Positions 8,730-16,613 of a stretch of 64,000 nt of DNA are shown here, one piece after another (position 1 is the first letter of the stretch; each line of letters opens with the position of its first letter). This DNA comes from Planctomycetota bacterium (GTDB lineage: Bacteria > Planctomycetota > UBA1135 > GCA-002686595), in the NCBI GenBank assembly GCA_016779225.1, contig JADHNZ010000002.1, positions 1 through 64,000 on the forward strand, written 5' to 3'. A model generated the notes under the pieces. That model was not told the origin of the DNA. It saw nothing but the letters and a program-made list of their open reading frames with translations, and searched no databases. The translations under genes were made by a program, and so were the position numbers.

Positions 8730-8769
8730 GCGCCGGAGCACCCGGGGGGGAGCTCCGGCGCCCTTTTTT
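8730..8769 (+). terminator. Rho-independent terminator
   Basis: Perfect 10-bp stem GCGCCGGAGC (8730-8739) / GCTCCGGCGC (8752-8761) with a 12-base loop, followed by CC and six T residues (8764-8769). It is oriented to end plus-strand transcripts from 7762-8493. This is the only hairpin in the window with a clear U-tract. Confidence 0.85.
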
Positions 8770-8856
8770 CCGCTCGTGCTCGCGCTGGGTCCCTCGAGCA
8801 CGGCACATGGCCCGGCCTCAGCCCCGGAGGCGCCTCTGCCCCGCGGCCGCGTGGGC

Positions 8857-10863
8857 TCAGCGCCGACGGCGTCGACGACCCCGTCCCCGCGGCTTCGGCG
8901 GGGCGTCCTGCCCAGCGGCCAGCCAGCCGGCGGGGGGCTGGCGCTGCTGGAGCTCGAGCACGAAGCGACTCGGGTGGCGCTGGACGCGCTGGCCGCCCCG
9001 TGCCCGCTCGAGGCAGAAGGACATCTGCAGGGCGCGCTGCGCGCGGGTGATGCCCACATAGGCGAGGCGCCGCTCCTCCTCGATCGTGTCCTCCTGGGCT
9101 GCCTTGAGGTGCGGGAGGATGCCCTCCTCGAGGCCCACCAGGAACACGCGCGGGAACTCCAGTCCCTTGGAGGCGTGCAGCGTCATGAGGGTCACGGTCA
9201 GGCGCTTGGCCGCCTTCTCCGCGTCGTCGCGCTCGTCGGCCTTCAGCAGCAGCTCGTCGATGAACCGCTGTAGCCGCGGCCGCTTGCTGCGGCGCGCGTA
9301 GTTCTCGGCCGCGTTGAGGATCTCGTCCACGGCCTCCCAGCGCTTGGTGCGGTCGCCCTCGTCGGGGTAGCAGCGGCGCACCTCCTCCTCGTAGCCGACC
9401 TCGTCGATGGTCGCGCGGATCAGCGGGACCAGGTTGGAGGTCGCGTCCGGGTGCAGGCTCCGCAGGGTGGCCAGGCGCGTGAGCAGGCGCTGCGCGGGCG
9501 CGATGCGGTCGGCCTTCACGCCGGGCACCTCTCCCTTCTGGAAGACCTCGGCCAGGGAGATGCCCTCGGCCGTCGCATGGGCGAGGCAGCGGTCGATGGT
9601 GGCCTTGCCGATGCCGCGCGGCGGGGCGTTCAGCACGCGCAGGAGGGCCTCCTCGTCATCAGGGGAGTCGAGCAGCCGCAGGTAGGCCAGCACATCGCGG
9701 ACCTCCTTGCGGTCGAAGAAGCTCTGGCCTCCCACCAGGGTGTAGGGGATGCCCTTCAGCCGCAGCTCGGACTCGAAGGGACGCGCCTGCACGGCCGTCC
9801 GGAAGAGGATCGCGAACTCGTCCAGGGCGTGGCCCGCCTCCACGAGCTCGGCGATGCGCTGCACGACCTTCTCCGCCTCGACCTCCTCGTCGCGCATGGT
9901 CGTGAGCTGGATCGGCTCTCCGTCGCCGAGGGCCGAGCGCAGGACCTTCTCGTGGCGCCCCGGGTTGTTGGCGATCAGGCGATTCGCGCAGCGCAGGATG
10001 GGCGCTGTGGAGCGGTAGTTGGTCTCGAGTTTGACGACCTTCGCGCCCGGGAAGTGCTTCTCGAAGGACAGGATCTTGGTCATGTCCGCCCCGCGCCAGC
10101 CGTAGATGCTCTGGTCGTCGTCGCCCACGACGCAGAGGTTGCGGTGGCGTCCGGCGATGCCGCGCACGATCTCGAACTGCGGGCCGTTCGTGTCCTGGTA
10201 CTCGTCCACCAGCATGTAGCGGTGGCGCTCGGCGACGAGGTCCTGGAGGGGGCGCTCCTGGAGCAGGCGGCGCGTCTCGAGGAGCAGGTCGTCGAAGTCG
10301 AGCTTGCGCCGGCGGCGGAGGGCGTCCTGGTAGCGCTCCCAGGCCAGGGCCACGAGCTCCCCGCGCTCGCCGCTCACCCGTCGCGCCAGCTGGTCGGGGC
10401 CCTCGAGCCGGTTCTTGGCGAGGCTGATCATGCTCAGGGCCTCGCGCGGCTTGACGGCGCTGGCGGGCGCGCGGACCTCCCGCAGGGACTTCGTGATGAG
10501 GGTCTGCTGGTCGCCGGGGTCGCAGATCGAGAAGCCCCGGGGCATGCCCAGGTCCTCGGGCCGCTCGCGCAGCAGATTCAGGCAGAAGGAGTGGAAGGTC
10601 GAGGCGATCACGCCCTCGCCCGCTGCGCCGATCAGCTGCTCGAGCCGCTCGCGCATCTCGGCAGCGGCCTTGTTGGTGAAGGTGACCGCGAGGATATGCT
10701 CGGGCCGCACGCCCTTGGCGATCAGGTAGGCGATGCGCGTGGTGACCACCCGGGTCTTGCCCGTGCCGGCGCCCGCGAGGACCAGCAGGGGGCCCTCTGT
10801 GGTCTCCACGGCCTCCCGCTGCTCGGGGTTCAGGCTGGCGATCAGGGGGCGGAGGTCGGCCAT
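8857..10863 (-). CDS. rep: Rep-like UvrD-family DNA helicase
   Basis: 668 aa, close to the length of E. coli Rep (673). This is an SF1A 3'-5' ATP-dependent DNA helicase acting in replication-fork restart or repair. Motifs in order: Q-motif (LNPEQREAV), Walker A GAGTGKT, motif Ia TFTNKAA, DEYQDTN (motif II), GDDDQSIYGWRGAD (motif III), ETNYRS (motif IV), and TLMTLHASKGLEF followed by VGITRAQ (motifs V/VI). The TLHASKGLEFP...VGLEEGILPH stretch and the lack of a long C-terminal extension favour Rep over UvrD or PcrA. The C-terminus ends in a run of Arg (RGRGRRRRRR), a likely nucleic-acid-binding tail. It is a single gene converging on the terminator at 8730. Confidence 0.9.
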   Translation of the reverse strand: MADLRPLIASLNPEQREAVETTEGPLLVLAGAGTGKTRVVTTRIAYLIAKGVRPEHILAVTFTNKAAAEMRERLEQLIGAAGEGVIASTFHSFCLNLLRERPEDLGMPRGFSICDPGDQQTLITKSLREVRAPASAVKPREALSMISLAKNRLEGPDQLARRVSGERGELVALAWERYQDALRRRRKLDFDDLLLETRRLLQERPLQDLVAERHRYMLVDEYQDTNGPQFEIVRGIAGRHRNLCVVGDDDQSIYGWRGADMTKILSFEKHFPGAKVVKLETNYRSTAPILRCANRLIANNPGRHEKVLRSALGDGEPIQLTTMRDEEVEAEKVVQRIAELVEAGHALDEFAILFRTAVQARPFESELRLKGIPYTLVGGQSFFDRKEVRDVLAYLRLLDSPDDEEALLRVLNAPPRGIGKATIDRCLAHATAEGISLAEVFQKGEVPGVKADRIAPAQRLLTRLATLRSLHPDATSNLVPLIRATIDEVGYEEEVRRCYPDEGDRTKRWEAVDEILNAAENYARRSKRPRLQRFIDELLLKADERDDAEKAAKRLTVTLMTLHASKGLEFPRVFLVGLEEGILPHLKAAQEDTIEEERRLAYVGITRAQRALQMSFCLERARGGQRVQRHPSRFVLELQQRQPPAGWLAAGQDAPPKPRGRGRRRRRR

Positions 10864-10874
10864 GGGGGCCGGGG

Positions 10875-10880
10875 ACCCTA
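10875..10880 (-). promoter_or_regulatory. -10-like box TAGGGT upstream of rep
   Basis: TAGGGT on the minus strand, 11 bases before the ATG at 10863. It matches TANNNT; no clear -35 box. Confidence 0.35.
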
Positions 10881-11034
10881 GCAGGGGGCGCCGTGAGCCT
10901 CCACCGTGACACGGGATCTCTCATGGGGCGCGCGGCCGGCGGATCTCCTCCATTGGAAGGGCGGTCCCCCGGAGCACCGGCCGATCAGGGGGGTAGGCTT
11001 GATGGCCCCTCGCCGGGACCCAGGCCCCTCCGAG

Positions 11035-11820
11035 ATGTCCTCCTCCGCTCCGCAAGCCCCCTCGTCCCCCGAACCCGCGCCCGAGCCCCGCGAGCGAGTG
11101 CTCGTGGTGGGTGCCTCCAGCGGGATCGGCGCCGCCCTAGTGCGCCAGCTGGCGGGCGAGGGCTGCAGGGTGGCTGCGGTTGCTCGTCGCACCGAGCTGC
11201 TCGAGGAGCTGGCGGGCTCGTGCCCGGCGGGCGCCGTGCTCCCGTTCACCCACGATGTGACCGCCGCGGGCGAGGTGCCCGAGCTGCTGGAGCAGGTGCG
11301 TGCGGCCCTCGGCGGGCTGGACACCCTGGTCTATGTGGCCGGCGTGATGCCCCTGGTGGGCGCGCAGGAGTACGACCACGGTCCCGACCGCCGCATGGTC
11401 CAGGTGAACCTCCTCGGCGGCATGGCGTGGTGTGCCGAGGTCGCGCGCCTGTTCGTCAGCGAGCGGCGCGGGACGATCGTGGGGATCTCCAGCGTGGCGG
11501 GCGACCGTGGTCGGCGGATGAACCCTGCCTACCACGCCTCGAAGGCGGGCTTCACCACCTACCTCGAGTCCCTGCGCAACCGCCTGGAGGTCCACGGGGT
11601 GCGCGTGGTCACGATCAAGCCCGGCATGGTCGAGACGCCGATGACCGCCGAGGTCGACAAGCTCGTCCTGCCGATCACGGCCGAGCAGGCGGCGCGGGCC
11701 ACCATCCGGACCTGGCGCGGCAGTCTGTGGAGCACGCGCTATGTCCCGCTCGTCTGGTGGCCGATCATGCGCGTGATCCAGGCCCTGCCAAGCCGTCTGT
11801 TCCGCCACCTGGAGATCTGA
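11035..11820 (+). CDS. Short-chain dehydrogenase, candidate DprE2-like partner of the next gene
   Basis: 261 aa. A classical SDR: glycine-rich NAD(P)-binding motif GASSGIG near residue 26, NLLGG in the middle, and the catalytic Ser (GISSVAG) and Tyr-x-x-x-Lys (YHASK) around residues 145-175, with PGMVETPM after it. Basic residues (AVARRTE) after the second strand suggest NADPH. The C-terminal WRGSLWSTRYVPLVWW segment may contact membrane lipid. It sits 10 bases upstream of a DprE1-like flavoprotein, the arrangement used for two-step epimerisation of decaprenylphosphoryl-ribose (oxidation by DprE1, NADH/NADPH reduction by DprE2). Start: ATG 11035; ATG 11002 is in frame but overlaps a TAGGCT -10-like box (10994-10999). 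Confidence 0.75.
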   Translation: MSSSAPQAPSSPEPAPEPRERVLVVGASSGIGAALVRQLAGEGCRVAAVARRTELLEELAGSCPAGAVLPFTHDVTAAGEVPELLEQVRAALGGLDTLVYVAGVMPLVGAQEYDHGPDRRMVQVNLLGGMAWCAEVARLFVSERRGTIVGISSVAGDRGRRMNPAYHASKAGFTTYLESLRNRLEVHGVRVVTIKPGMVETPMTAEVDKLVLPITAEQAARATIRTWRGSLWSTRYVPLVWWPIMRVIQALPSRLFRHLEI

Positions 11821-11830
11821 GGAGCGCTTC

Positions 11831-13309
11831 ATGGCGGGGGTGGACATCGGGCGCGTGGGCGTCGAGCGCGTCGAGGGCTGGGGCATGGCTGTCGGCTCCA
11901 CCGTGCGCGTCGTGCGCCCGCGAACCGTCGAGCAGCTGCGTGCTGCCCTGCGTGAGGCCCAGTCGGCGGGCGTGAGCCTCGCTCCGCGCGGCACGGGATG
12001 CTCCTACGGCGATGCCAGCACGACCCGCCACGGCTGGTCACTGGACCTGACCGGGATGAACGGCATCCACGACTTCGACTGCGGCACTGGCGTGGCCGAC
12101 CTCGAGGCGGGGGTCACGATCCGCCAGCTCTGGCGCACGGCCCTGCCGCAAGGCTGGTGGCCCAAGGTGGTGAGCGGGACCATGTTCCCCACGGTCGCCG
12201 GCGCGGCCGGGATGAACATCCACGGCAAGAACAACTTCAAGGTTGGGACCTTCGGGGACAATGTCCTCGACCTGGACCTGCTGCTGGCGAGCGGAGAGCT
12301 CGTGACCTGCTCTCGCGAGGAGAACCCCGACCTGTTCCACGCCGTGATCGGCGGCTTCGGGATGCTCGGCGTCATCACCCGCGTGCGGACGCGCACCACG
12401 CGCATCCACTCGGGCGAGGTCAAGGTCAAGGGCATCTCGTGCCACGACCTGGCGGAGATGATGGCCTACATGGACGCGCACACCGGGGAGGCGGACTACC
12501 TCGTGGGCTGGGTGGACGCGTTCGCGCGCGACGAGTCCCTGGGCCGCGGCCTGATCCACCACGCGGACTACCTGGAGGAGGGGGAGGACGAGGACGCGGC
12601 GCGCACCCTCACGCTCGCCCACCAGGACCTGCCCACCTCGATCCTGGGCGTGCCCAAGGGTGAGGTCTGGCGCGCGCTGCGCCTGTTCAACCACCCGGCT
12701 GGCATGCGCCTGATGAACGCGGTCAAGCAGGTCGCGGGGCGCATGGAGGAGTGGCAGGGCTTCTACCGCCAGTCTCACGCGGCGTTCAACTTCCTGCTCG
12801 ACTATGTGCCGGACTGGAAGTACGCCTACAGCCGACGCGCCGGCGAGGGGCTGATCCAGTACCAGGCCTTCCTGCCCAAGGAGCGTGCGCACGAGGGCTT
12901 CGTGCGCCTGTTCGAGGAGGGCCACCGCAGCGGCCACACGCCCTTCCTGGGGGTGCTCAAGCGCCACCGCCCGGATCCCTTCTGGATGACTCACGCGGTC
13001 GACGGCTGGAGCATGGCCATGGACCTGAAGGTGACCGAGGCCAACCGCGCCTCGCTCTGGGAGGCCTGCCGTCGCTTCTCCGAGATCTGCCTGGAGGTCG
13101 GTGGACGCTTCTACTTCGCGAAGGACCTTGTGATCTCCCCGGACGCTGCGCGCCGCGCCTTCCCCGCGGAGCGCCTCGAGGCGTTCCTGGCCCTCAAGGC
13201 GGAGGTGGACCCGGGGGGCCTGTTCTCCACGGACCTGTGGCGCCGCGTGTTCGAGGGGGACCCCGAAGGGGCGTCCCACGGTCCGCTCGGGGCCGAGGCC
13301 TGCGCCTGA
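11831..13309 (+). CDS. DprE1-like FAD-linked oxidase (ALO/GULO superfamily)
   Basis: 492 aa. A PCMH-type FAD-binding domain occupies residues ~20-185: VVRPRTVEQLRAAL, then PRGTGCSYGD for pyrophosphate binding, LEAGVTIRQLW, and the IHGKN block at ~130-134 that matches DprE1. The C-terminal substrate domain retains the RFYFAKD motif carrying the DprE1 active-site Lys. The residue aligned with mycobacterial DprE1 Cys387 (WNICVD) is Ala (WSMAMD), so a benzothiazinone-type covalent attack would have no target here. Expected role: oxidation of a polyprenyl-phosphoryl sugar or an aldonolactone, with the preceding SDR completing an epimerisation. GAGGAG at 11820-11825 overlaps the upstream TGA and serves ATG 11831. 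The actual sugar substrate is unknown. Confidence 0.75.
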   Translation: MAGVDIGRVGVERVEGWGMAVGSTVRVVRPRTVEQLRAALREAQSAGVSLAPRGTGCSYGDASTTRHGWSLDLTGMNGIHDFDCGTGVADLEAGVTIRQLWRTALPQGWWPKVVSGTMFPTVAGAAGMNIHGKNNFKVGTFGDNVLDLDLLLASGELVTCSREENPDLFHAVIGGFGMLGVITRVRTRTTRIHSGEVKVKGISCHDLAEMMAYMDAHTGEADYLVGWVDAFARDESLGRGLIHHADYLEEGEDEDAARTLTLAHQDLPTSILGVPKGEVWRALRLFNHPAGMRLMNAVKQVAGRMEEWQGFYRQSHAAFNFLLDYVPDWKYAYSRRAGEGLIQYQAFLPKERAHEGFVRLFEEGHRSGHTPFLGVLKRHRPDPFWMTHAVDGWSMAMDLKVTEANRASLWEACRRFSEICLEVGGRFYFAKDLVISPDAARRAFPAERLEAFLALKAEVDPGGLFSTDLWRRVFEGDPEGASHGPLGAEACA

Positions 13310-13311
13310 CC

Positions 13312-14442
13312 ATGGGCGCACGCCACGAGCTCTTCGCCACCTGCCCGCGCGGGCTGGAGGCCGTGCTGCACCAGGAGCTCAAGGAGCTGCGCATGGGCCG
13401 CATCGAGCGTCAGGTGGGGGGCTGCCAGTTCCAGGGAGGGCCGGCCGAGGTCGCGCGCGCCAACCTGTGGCTGCGCACCGCGAACCGCGTGCTGCTGCGG
13501 GTGGACCGCTTCCCGTGTCCGAGCGATGCGGCCCTGTACGAGGCGGCGCGGGAGGTGCCCTGGGAGCGCTGGCTGCGCCCGGAGGGGACCCTGCGCGTGC
13601 AGGCGCGCGTGCAGGACTCCGCGCTCACCCACGGCCGCTTCGTGGAGCAGCGGGTGAAGGACGCGCTCTGCGACCGCTTCGTGGAGCGCACTGGCACGCG
13701 GCCCTCCGTGGGGGACGAGGACAGCGACCTGCGCATCCATGTCCACCTCTTCCGGGACCGCGCAACCCTGGCTCTCGACACCACCGGCCCGCCGCTCTAC
13801 AAGCGCGGCTGGCGCGTTGCCCAGGGGCGCGCGCCCCTGCCGGAGACCCTCGCGGCCGGGGTCGTGCTCCTCTCGGGCTGGGATCGTCGCTCGCCGCTCG
13901 TGGATCCGTTCTGCGGCTCGGGGACCCTGCTGGTGGAGGCCGCGCTGCTGGCAGCCGGGGCCGCGCCGGGGCTGGGGCGCTCCTTCGGCGAGGAGCGCTG
14001 GCTGTCGAGCGACGCGCGCGCCTGGGAGCGGGCGCGCAGCGAGGCCCAGGCCGCTCGCCGCGCCACTCCGAAGCTCCAGGTGCTGGGCAGCGACCTGGAG
14101 GCCGAGCGCGTGGAGGACACGCGGGCGAACCTGGCGTCCGCCGGCATCGAGGCTGCGGTCCAGCTCGAGGTGGCCGACGGCCGGCGCTTCGAGCCCCGCC
14201 CCGGCTGGAACGGCCAGGTCCTCACGAACCTGCCCTGGGGCGTGCGCGTCAGCGACCCCGCACGGGTGCTCGCCCTCTACGAGGCGTTCGGGCAGCGGCT
14301 GCGGGAGGGGGCCTCCGGCTACGGCCTGGCTCTCCTCGCTGGGGAGCCTCGCCAGGTCGATGCCCTCGGCCTCCCCGGGGAGCGGGTGGAGCTCGCCAAC
14401 GGCAACCAGCCCTGCGTGCTGCTGCGGAGTCGGCTGGCCTAG
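13312..14442 (+). CDS. THUMP-domain RNA guanine-N2 methyltransferase (RlmL/YpsC type)
   Basis: 376 aa. The N-terminus (FATCPRGLEAVLHQEL) and the following ~160 residues are the ferredoxin-like/THUMP RNA-binding module; the C-terminal half is a Rossmann methyltransferase with SAM motif DPFCGSGTLLVEAA and a motif IV that reads TNLPWG (Asn ~306) instead of the usual NPPYG. The family modifies 23S rRNA (RlmL N-terminal half, m2G2445 in E. coli) or tRNA guanine N2. The Leu and Trp variations in motif IV resemble THUMPD2/3 and Trm14 more than E. coli RlmL, so the exact target is open. It begins two bases after the upstream stop, hence probably co-transcribed with the flavoenzyme gene. Confidence 0.82.
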   Translation: MGARHELFATCPRGLEAVLHQELKELRMGRIERQVGGCQFQGGPAEVARANLWLRTANRVLLRVDRFPCPSDAALYEAAREVPWERWLRPEGTLRVQARVQDSALTHGRFVEQRVKDALCDRFVERTGTRPSVGDEDSDLRIHVHLFRDRATLALDTTGPPLYKRGWRVAQGRAPLPETLAAGVVLLSGWDRRSPLVDPFCGSGTLLVEAALLAAGAAPGLGRSFGEERWLSSDARAWERARSEAQAARRATPKLQVLGSDLEAERVEDTRANLASAGIEAAVQLEVADGRRFEPRPGWNGQVLTNLPWGVRVSDPARVLALYEAFGQRLREGASGYGLALLAGEPRQVDALGLPGERVELANGNQPCVLLRSRLA

Positions 14443-14489
14443 TCCCTGCCGCAGGTCGGCCTCGAGCCCGGCCCCGCGGCCGAGGGCGC

Positions 14490-14495
14490 TATACT
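14490..14495 (+). promoter_or_regulatory. -10 box TATACT, likely leaderless start
   Basis: TATACT matches the sigma70 -10 consensus at five of six bases and ends six bases before ATG 14502, so transcription would begin at about the start codon. No -35 box seen. Confidence 0.5.
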
Positions 14496-14501
14496 GCGCC
14501 C

Positions 14502-15005
14502 ATGACCGCGAATCCCCTGCGCGTGGAGGGCCTCGTCGAGGGCGGGCCCCTTGAGCTGAGCCCCGAGGACCTTGCAGCCTGCGCCGAGGAGCACCAGGTC
14601 GCGGATGTCTCGCAGCTCGTGGCGAGTCGCCAGGGTCGGGCCGTCCGCTTCCGCGCGCTGCTCGACGCCGCGCCGCTGCAGGAGGGCGCGCGCTGGGTCG
14701 AGCTGGAGAGCGAGGACGGAGCCTTCGTGGCGAGCCTGCCCATCGAGGAGATCGCCGACGACGGCGTCGTGATGTACGCGGGGCCCGAGGGGCCGCTGTC
14801 CGCCAAGGAGGGGGGCCCGTTCCGGCTCCTGATCCCGGGCTACCGCGACGCCTGCGCCAATGTGAAGTTCCTTGGCCGCGTGGCCTTCCTGGACCGGCCC
14901 GGCCGCGACAACCGGCCCTCCAACGAGGTGGAGCACGCGGCGCACCACGAGTCGCAGGACGGCCACGACGGCCACGCCTGCAAGCACGACGGGCCCATCG
15001 GCTGA
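14502..15005 (+). CDS. Oxidoreductase molybdopterin-binding-fold protein with His-rich tail
   Basis: 167 aa. The core (residues ~20-140) resembles the sulfite-oxidase-type molybdopterin domain in its short bacterial form: RFRALLD...WVELESEDGAFVASLPIEEI, VVMYAGPEGPLSAKEGGPFRLLIPG and NVKFLGRVAF. Key features missing for an enzyme are a Cys at the Mo-ligand position and the large second half of the domain, so cofactor binding is doubtful. The C-terminus is His/Asp-rich (HAAHHESQDGHDGHACKH), a probable metal-binding tail. It lies 6 bases before the sirtuin gene. There is no signal peptide, so it should be cytoplasmic. The role is unknown. Confidence 0.6.
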   Translation: MTANPLRVEGLVEGGPLELSPEDLAACAEEHQVADVSQLVASRQGRAVRFRALLDAAPLQEGARWVELESEDGAFVASLPIEEIADDGVVMYAGPEGPLSAKEGGPFRLLIPGYRDACANVKFLGRVAFLDRPGRDNRPSNEVEHAAHHESQDGHDGHACKHDGPIG

Positions 15006-15011
15006 GGGCCG

Positions 15012-15740
15012 TTGCGGGTCTTCCTCCTGACCGGCGCGGGGATCTCCGCGGACTCGGGCCTCGACACCTATCGGGACGCGGGTGGTCTCTGGGAGGGGCG
15101 CTCCTTCGAGGAGGTGGCGACCCCCGAGGCGTGGCGCGAGGCCCCCGAGTCCGTCTGGCGGTTCTATCAGGCGCGCCGTGCCCAGCTGGCCGAGGTGGAG
15201 CCCAACGCGGCGCACGCGGCCCTGGCGCGGCTCGAGCGCGAGGGCGCTGCGCTAGGGGTCGAGGTGACCCTCGTCACCCAGAATGTGGACTCCCTTCACC
15301 AGCGCGCGGGCAGTGCGCCGCTCGCCATGCACGGCGAGCTCGAGCTCCTGCGCTGCGAGCGCTGCGGGGTCGCGGTGCGGGACCGTGAGTCCCTCGAGCC
15401 GGCGCGCTTCGTGGCCTGCGCAGCGTGTGGGCACGGGCGCCTGCGCCCGGGGGTGGTCTGGTTCGGCGAGGTGCCCCTGCACCTGCCCGTGATCGAGCGC
15501 GCATTGGCGCGCTGCACGCACTTCCTCTGCATCGGGACCAGCGGCGCGGTCCACCCCGCCGCGGGCTTCCTGGCCTACGCGCGGGCCGCGGGTGCGCACA
15601 CCTGGGTGCAGGCCCTCGCGCCGCCGGACAACCTGCACCCCGCCGATCGCTTCGTACAGGGGCGCGCCGTCGAGGCCGTGCCCGGGCTCGTGGACGAGCT
15701 GCTCAGCGAGGCGCGGGCATCGGGGAGCGTGTCCTCGTGA
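15012..15740 (+). CDS. cobB: NAD-dependent protein deacylase, sirtuin class III (CobB-like)
   Basis: 242 aa, starting at TTG 15012 so that the protein begins directly at the first strand (RVFLLTGAGISADSGLDTYR). NAD-binding motifs GAGIS (8-12) and TQNVDSLH are present, with catalytic His in MHGEL and four zinc-binding Cys in C-x-x-C pairs (CERCG and CAACG). Tyr52 and Arg55 in FYQARR match the Tyr/Arg pair of E. coli CobB and human SIRT5 that accepts succinyl- and malonyl-lysine, so it likely removes acidic acyl groups as well as acetyl. It overlaps the next gene by GTGA. Confidence 0.9.
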   Translation: MRVFLLTGAGISADSGLDTYRDAGGLWEGRSFEEVATPEAWREAPESVWRFYQARRAQLAEVEPNAAHAALARLEREGAALGVEVTLVTQNVDSLHQRAGSAPLAMHGELELLRCERCGVAVRDRESLEPARFVACAACGHGRLRPGVVWFGEVPLHLPVIERALARCTHFLCIGTSGAVHPAAGFLAYARAAGAHTWVQALAPPDNLHPADRFVQGRAVEAVPGLVDELLSEARASGSVSS

Positions 15741-16558
15741 CGCCTCCTCGCCCGGGCCTGCGGGTGCGCGTCGGGGCCTCGCTGGACGCGCTCCCGGAGC
15801 GCGGGGAGCGGCTGCTCCTCGTGGGGCTCCTGGCGGCCCTGCTCGGGCTGTATGTGCCCATCAACCATCTGACAGCGGCGCGCTCCGCTGCAGCCCCTGC
15901 CTCCTGGGTCGATGCGCGCATTCCGCTCACCCTCGAGTGGATGGGGCTCTATGGCCTGCTGTATGTGTTCCTGCTCCTGCCGGCCGCGCTGCCCATGGAC
16001 CGGGCGTCGTTCCGGGCGGTGGCGCGGGCCTATGCGGCCACCACGCTCGTGAGCTTCGCCGTGTTCCTTGCCGCCCCGGTGCACATGGTCGAGCGTCCTG
16101 TCCTGGCCGAGCCGGACTCGTTCTTCGCCTGGCTCCTGGCGCTGACGCACTGGATCGACACGCCCTCCAACTGCCTGCCGAGCCTCCATGTGTCCCTCTC
16201 GCTGCTCGCCGGGCTCTCCGCGGGGAGCGCGGCCCCGCGCCTGGGGCGGCTGGCGGTTCCCCTGGGCCTGCTCATCGGGACCTCGACCCTCTTCGTCGAG
16301 CAGCACTGGTGGGCGGATGTGTGGACCGGCTGGCTGCTGGGGCTGGTGACCTGGGCGCTGCTCGTGCGCGGCCAGCTCCGGCCCGTCCCCGCCGGGAGCG
16401 CATGGCTGCGCAGGGGGCTGCTCGGGCTGGTGGCCCTGCAGGGGCTGCTGGCGGCCGGCGCGTGGCTGCTGTACGCCAGCGGGCGGGTCCAGCCCGCAAG
16501 CCTCCCGGACCTGACCGGCTGGGTCCGGGTGCTGACTGGCGCAGGGGGCGAGGGCTAG
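15737..16558 (+). CDS. PAP2-family membrane phosphatase/phosphotransferase
   Basis: 273 aa, six or more hydrophobic segments. The PAP2 signature is split: CLPSLHVSLSLLAGL (motif 2, catalytic His) near residues 150-165 and STLFVEQHWWADVWTG (motif 3) near 190-205. This arrangement, without the KxxxxxxRP motif 1, is typical of the inositolphosphotransferase / AUR1-like branch acting on membrane lipid phosphates. The GTG start at 15737 overlaps the sirtuin stop by 4 bases. The likely role is lipid-phosphate hydrolysis or head-group exchange at the outer membrane leaflet. Substrate unknown. Confidence 0.8.
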   Translation: MTPPRPGLRVRVGASLDALPERGERLLLVGLLAALLGLYVPINHLTAARSAAAPASWVDARIPLTLEWMGLYGLLYVFLLLPAALPMDRASFRAVARAYAATTLVSFAVFLAAPVHMVERPVLAEPDSFFAWLLALTHWIDTPSNCLPSLHVSLSLLAGLSAGSAAPRLGRLAVPLGLLIGTSTLFVEQHWWADVWTGWLLGLVTWALLVRGQLRPVPAGSAWLRRGLLGLVALQGLLAAGAWLLYASGRVQPASLPDLTGWVRVLTGAGGEG

Positions 16559-16613
16559 GCTCGCGGACTACCCTGGGGCATCCCGGGTCGCGGCTCGGGT
16601 GGAGCCCACAGCG

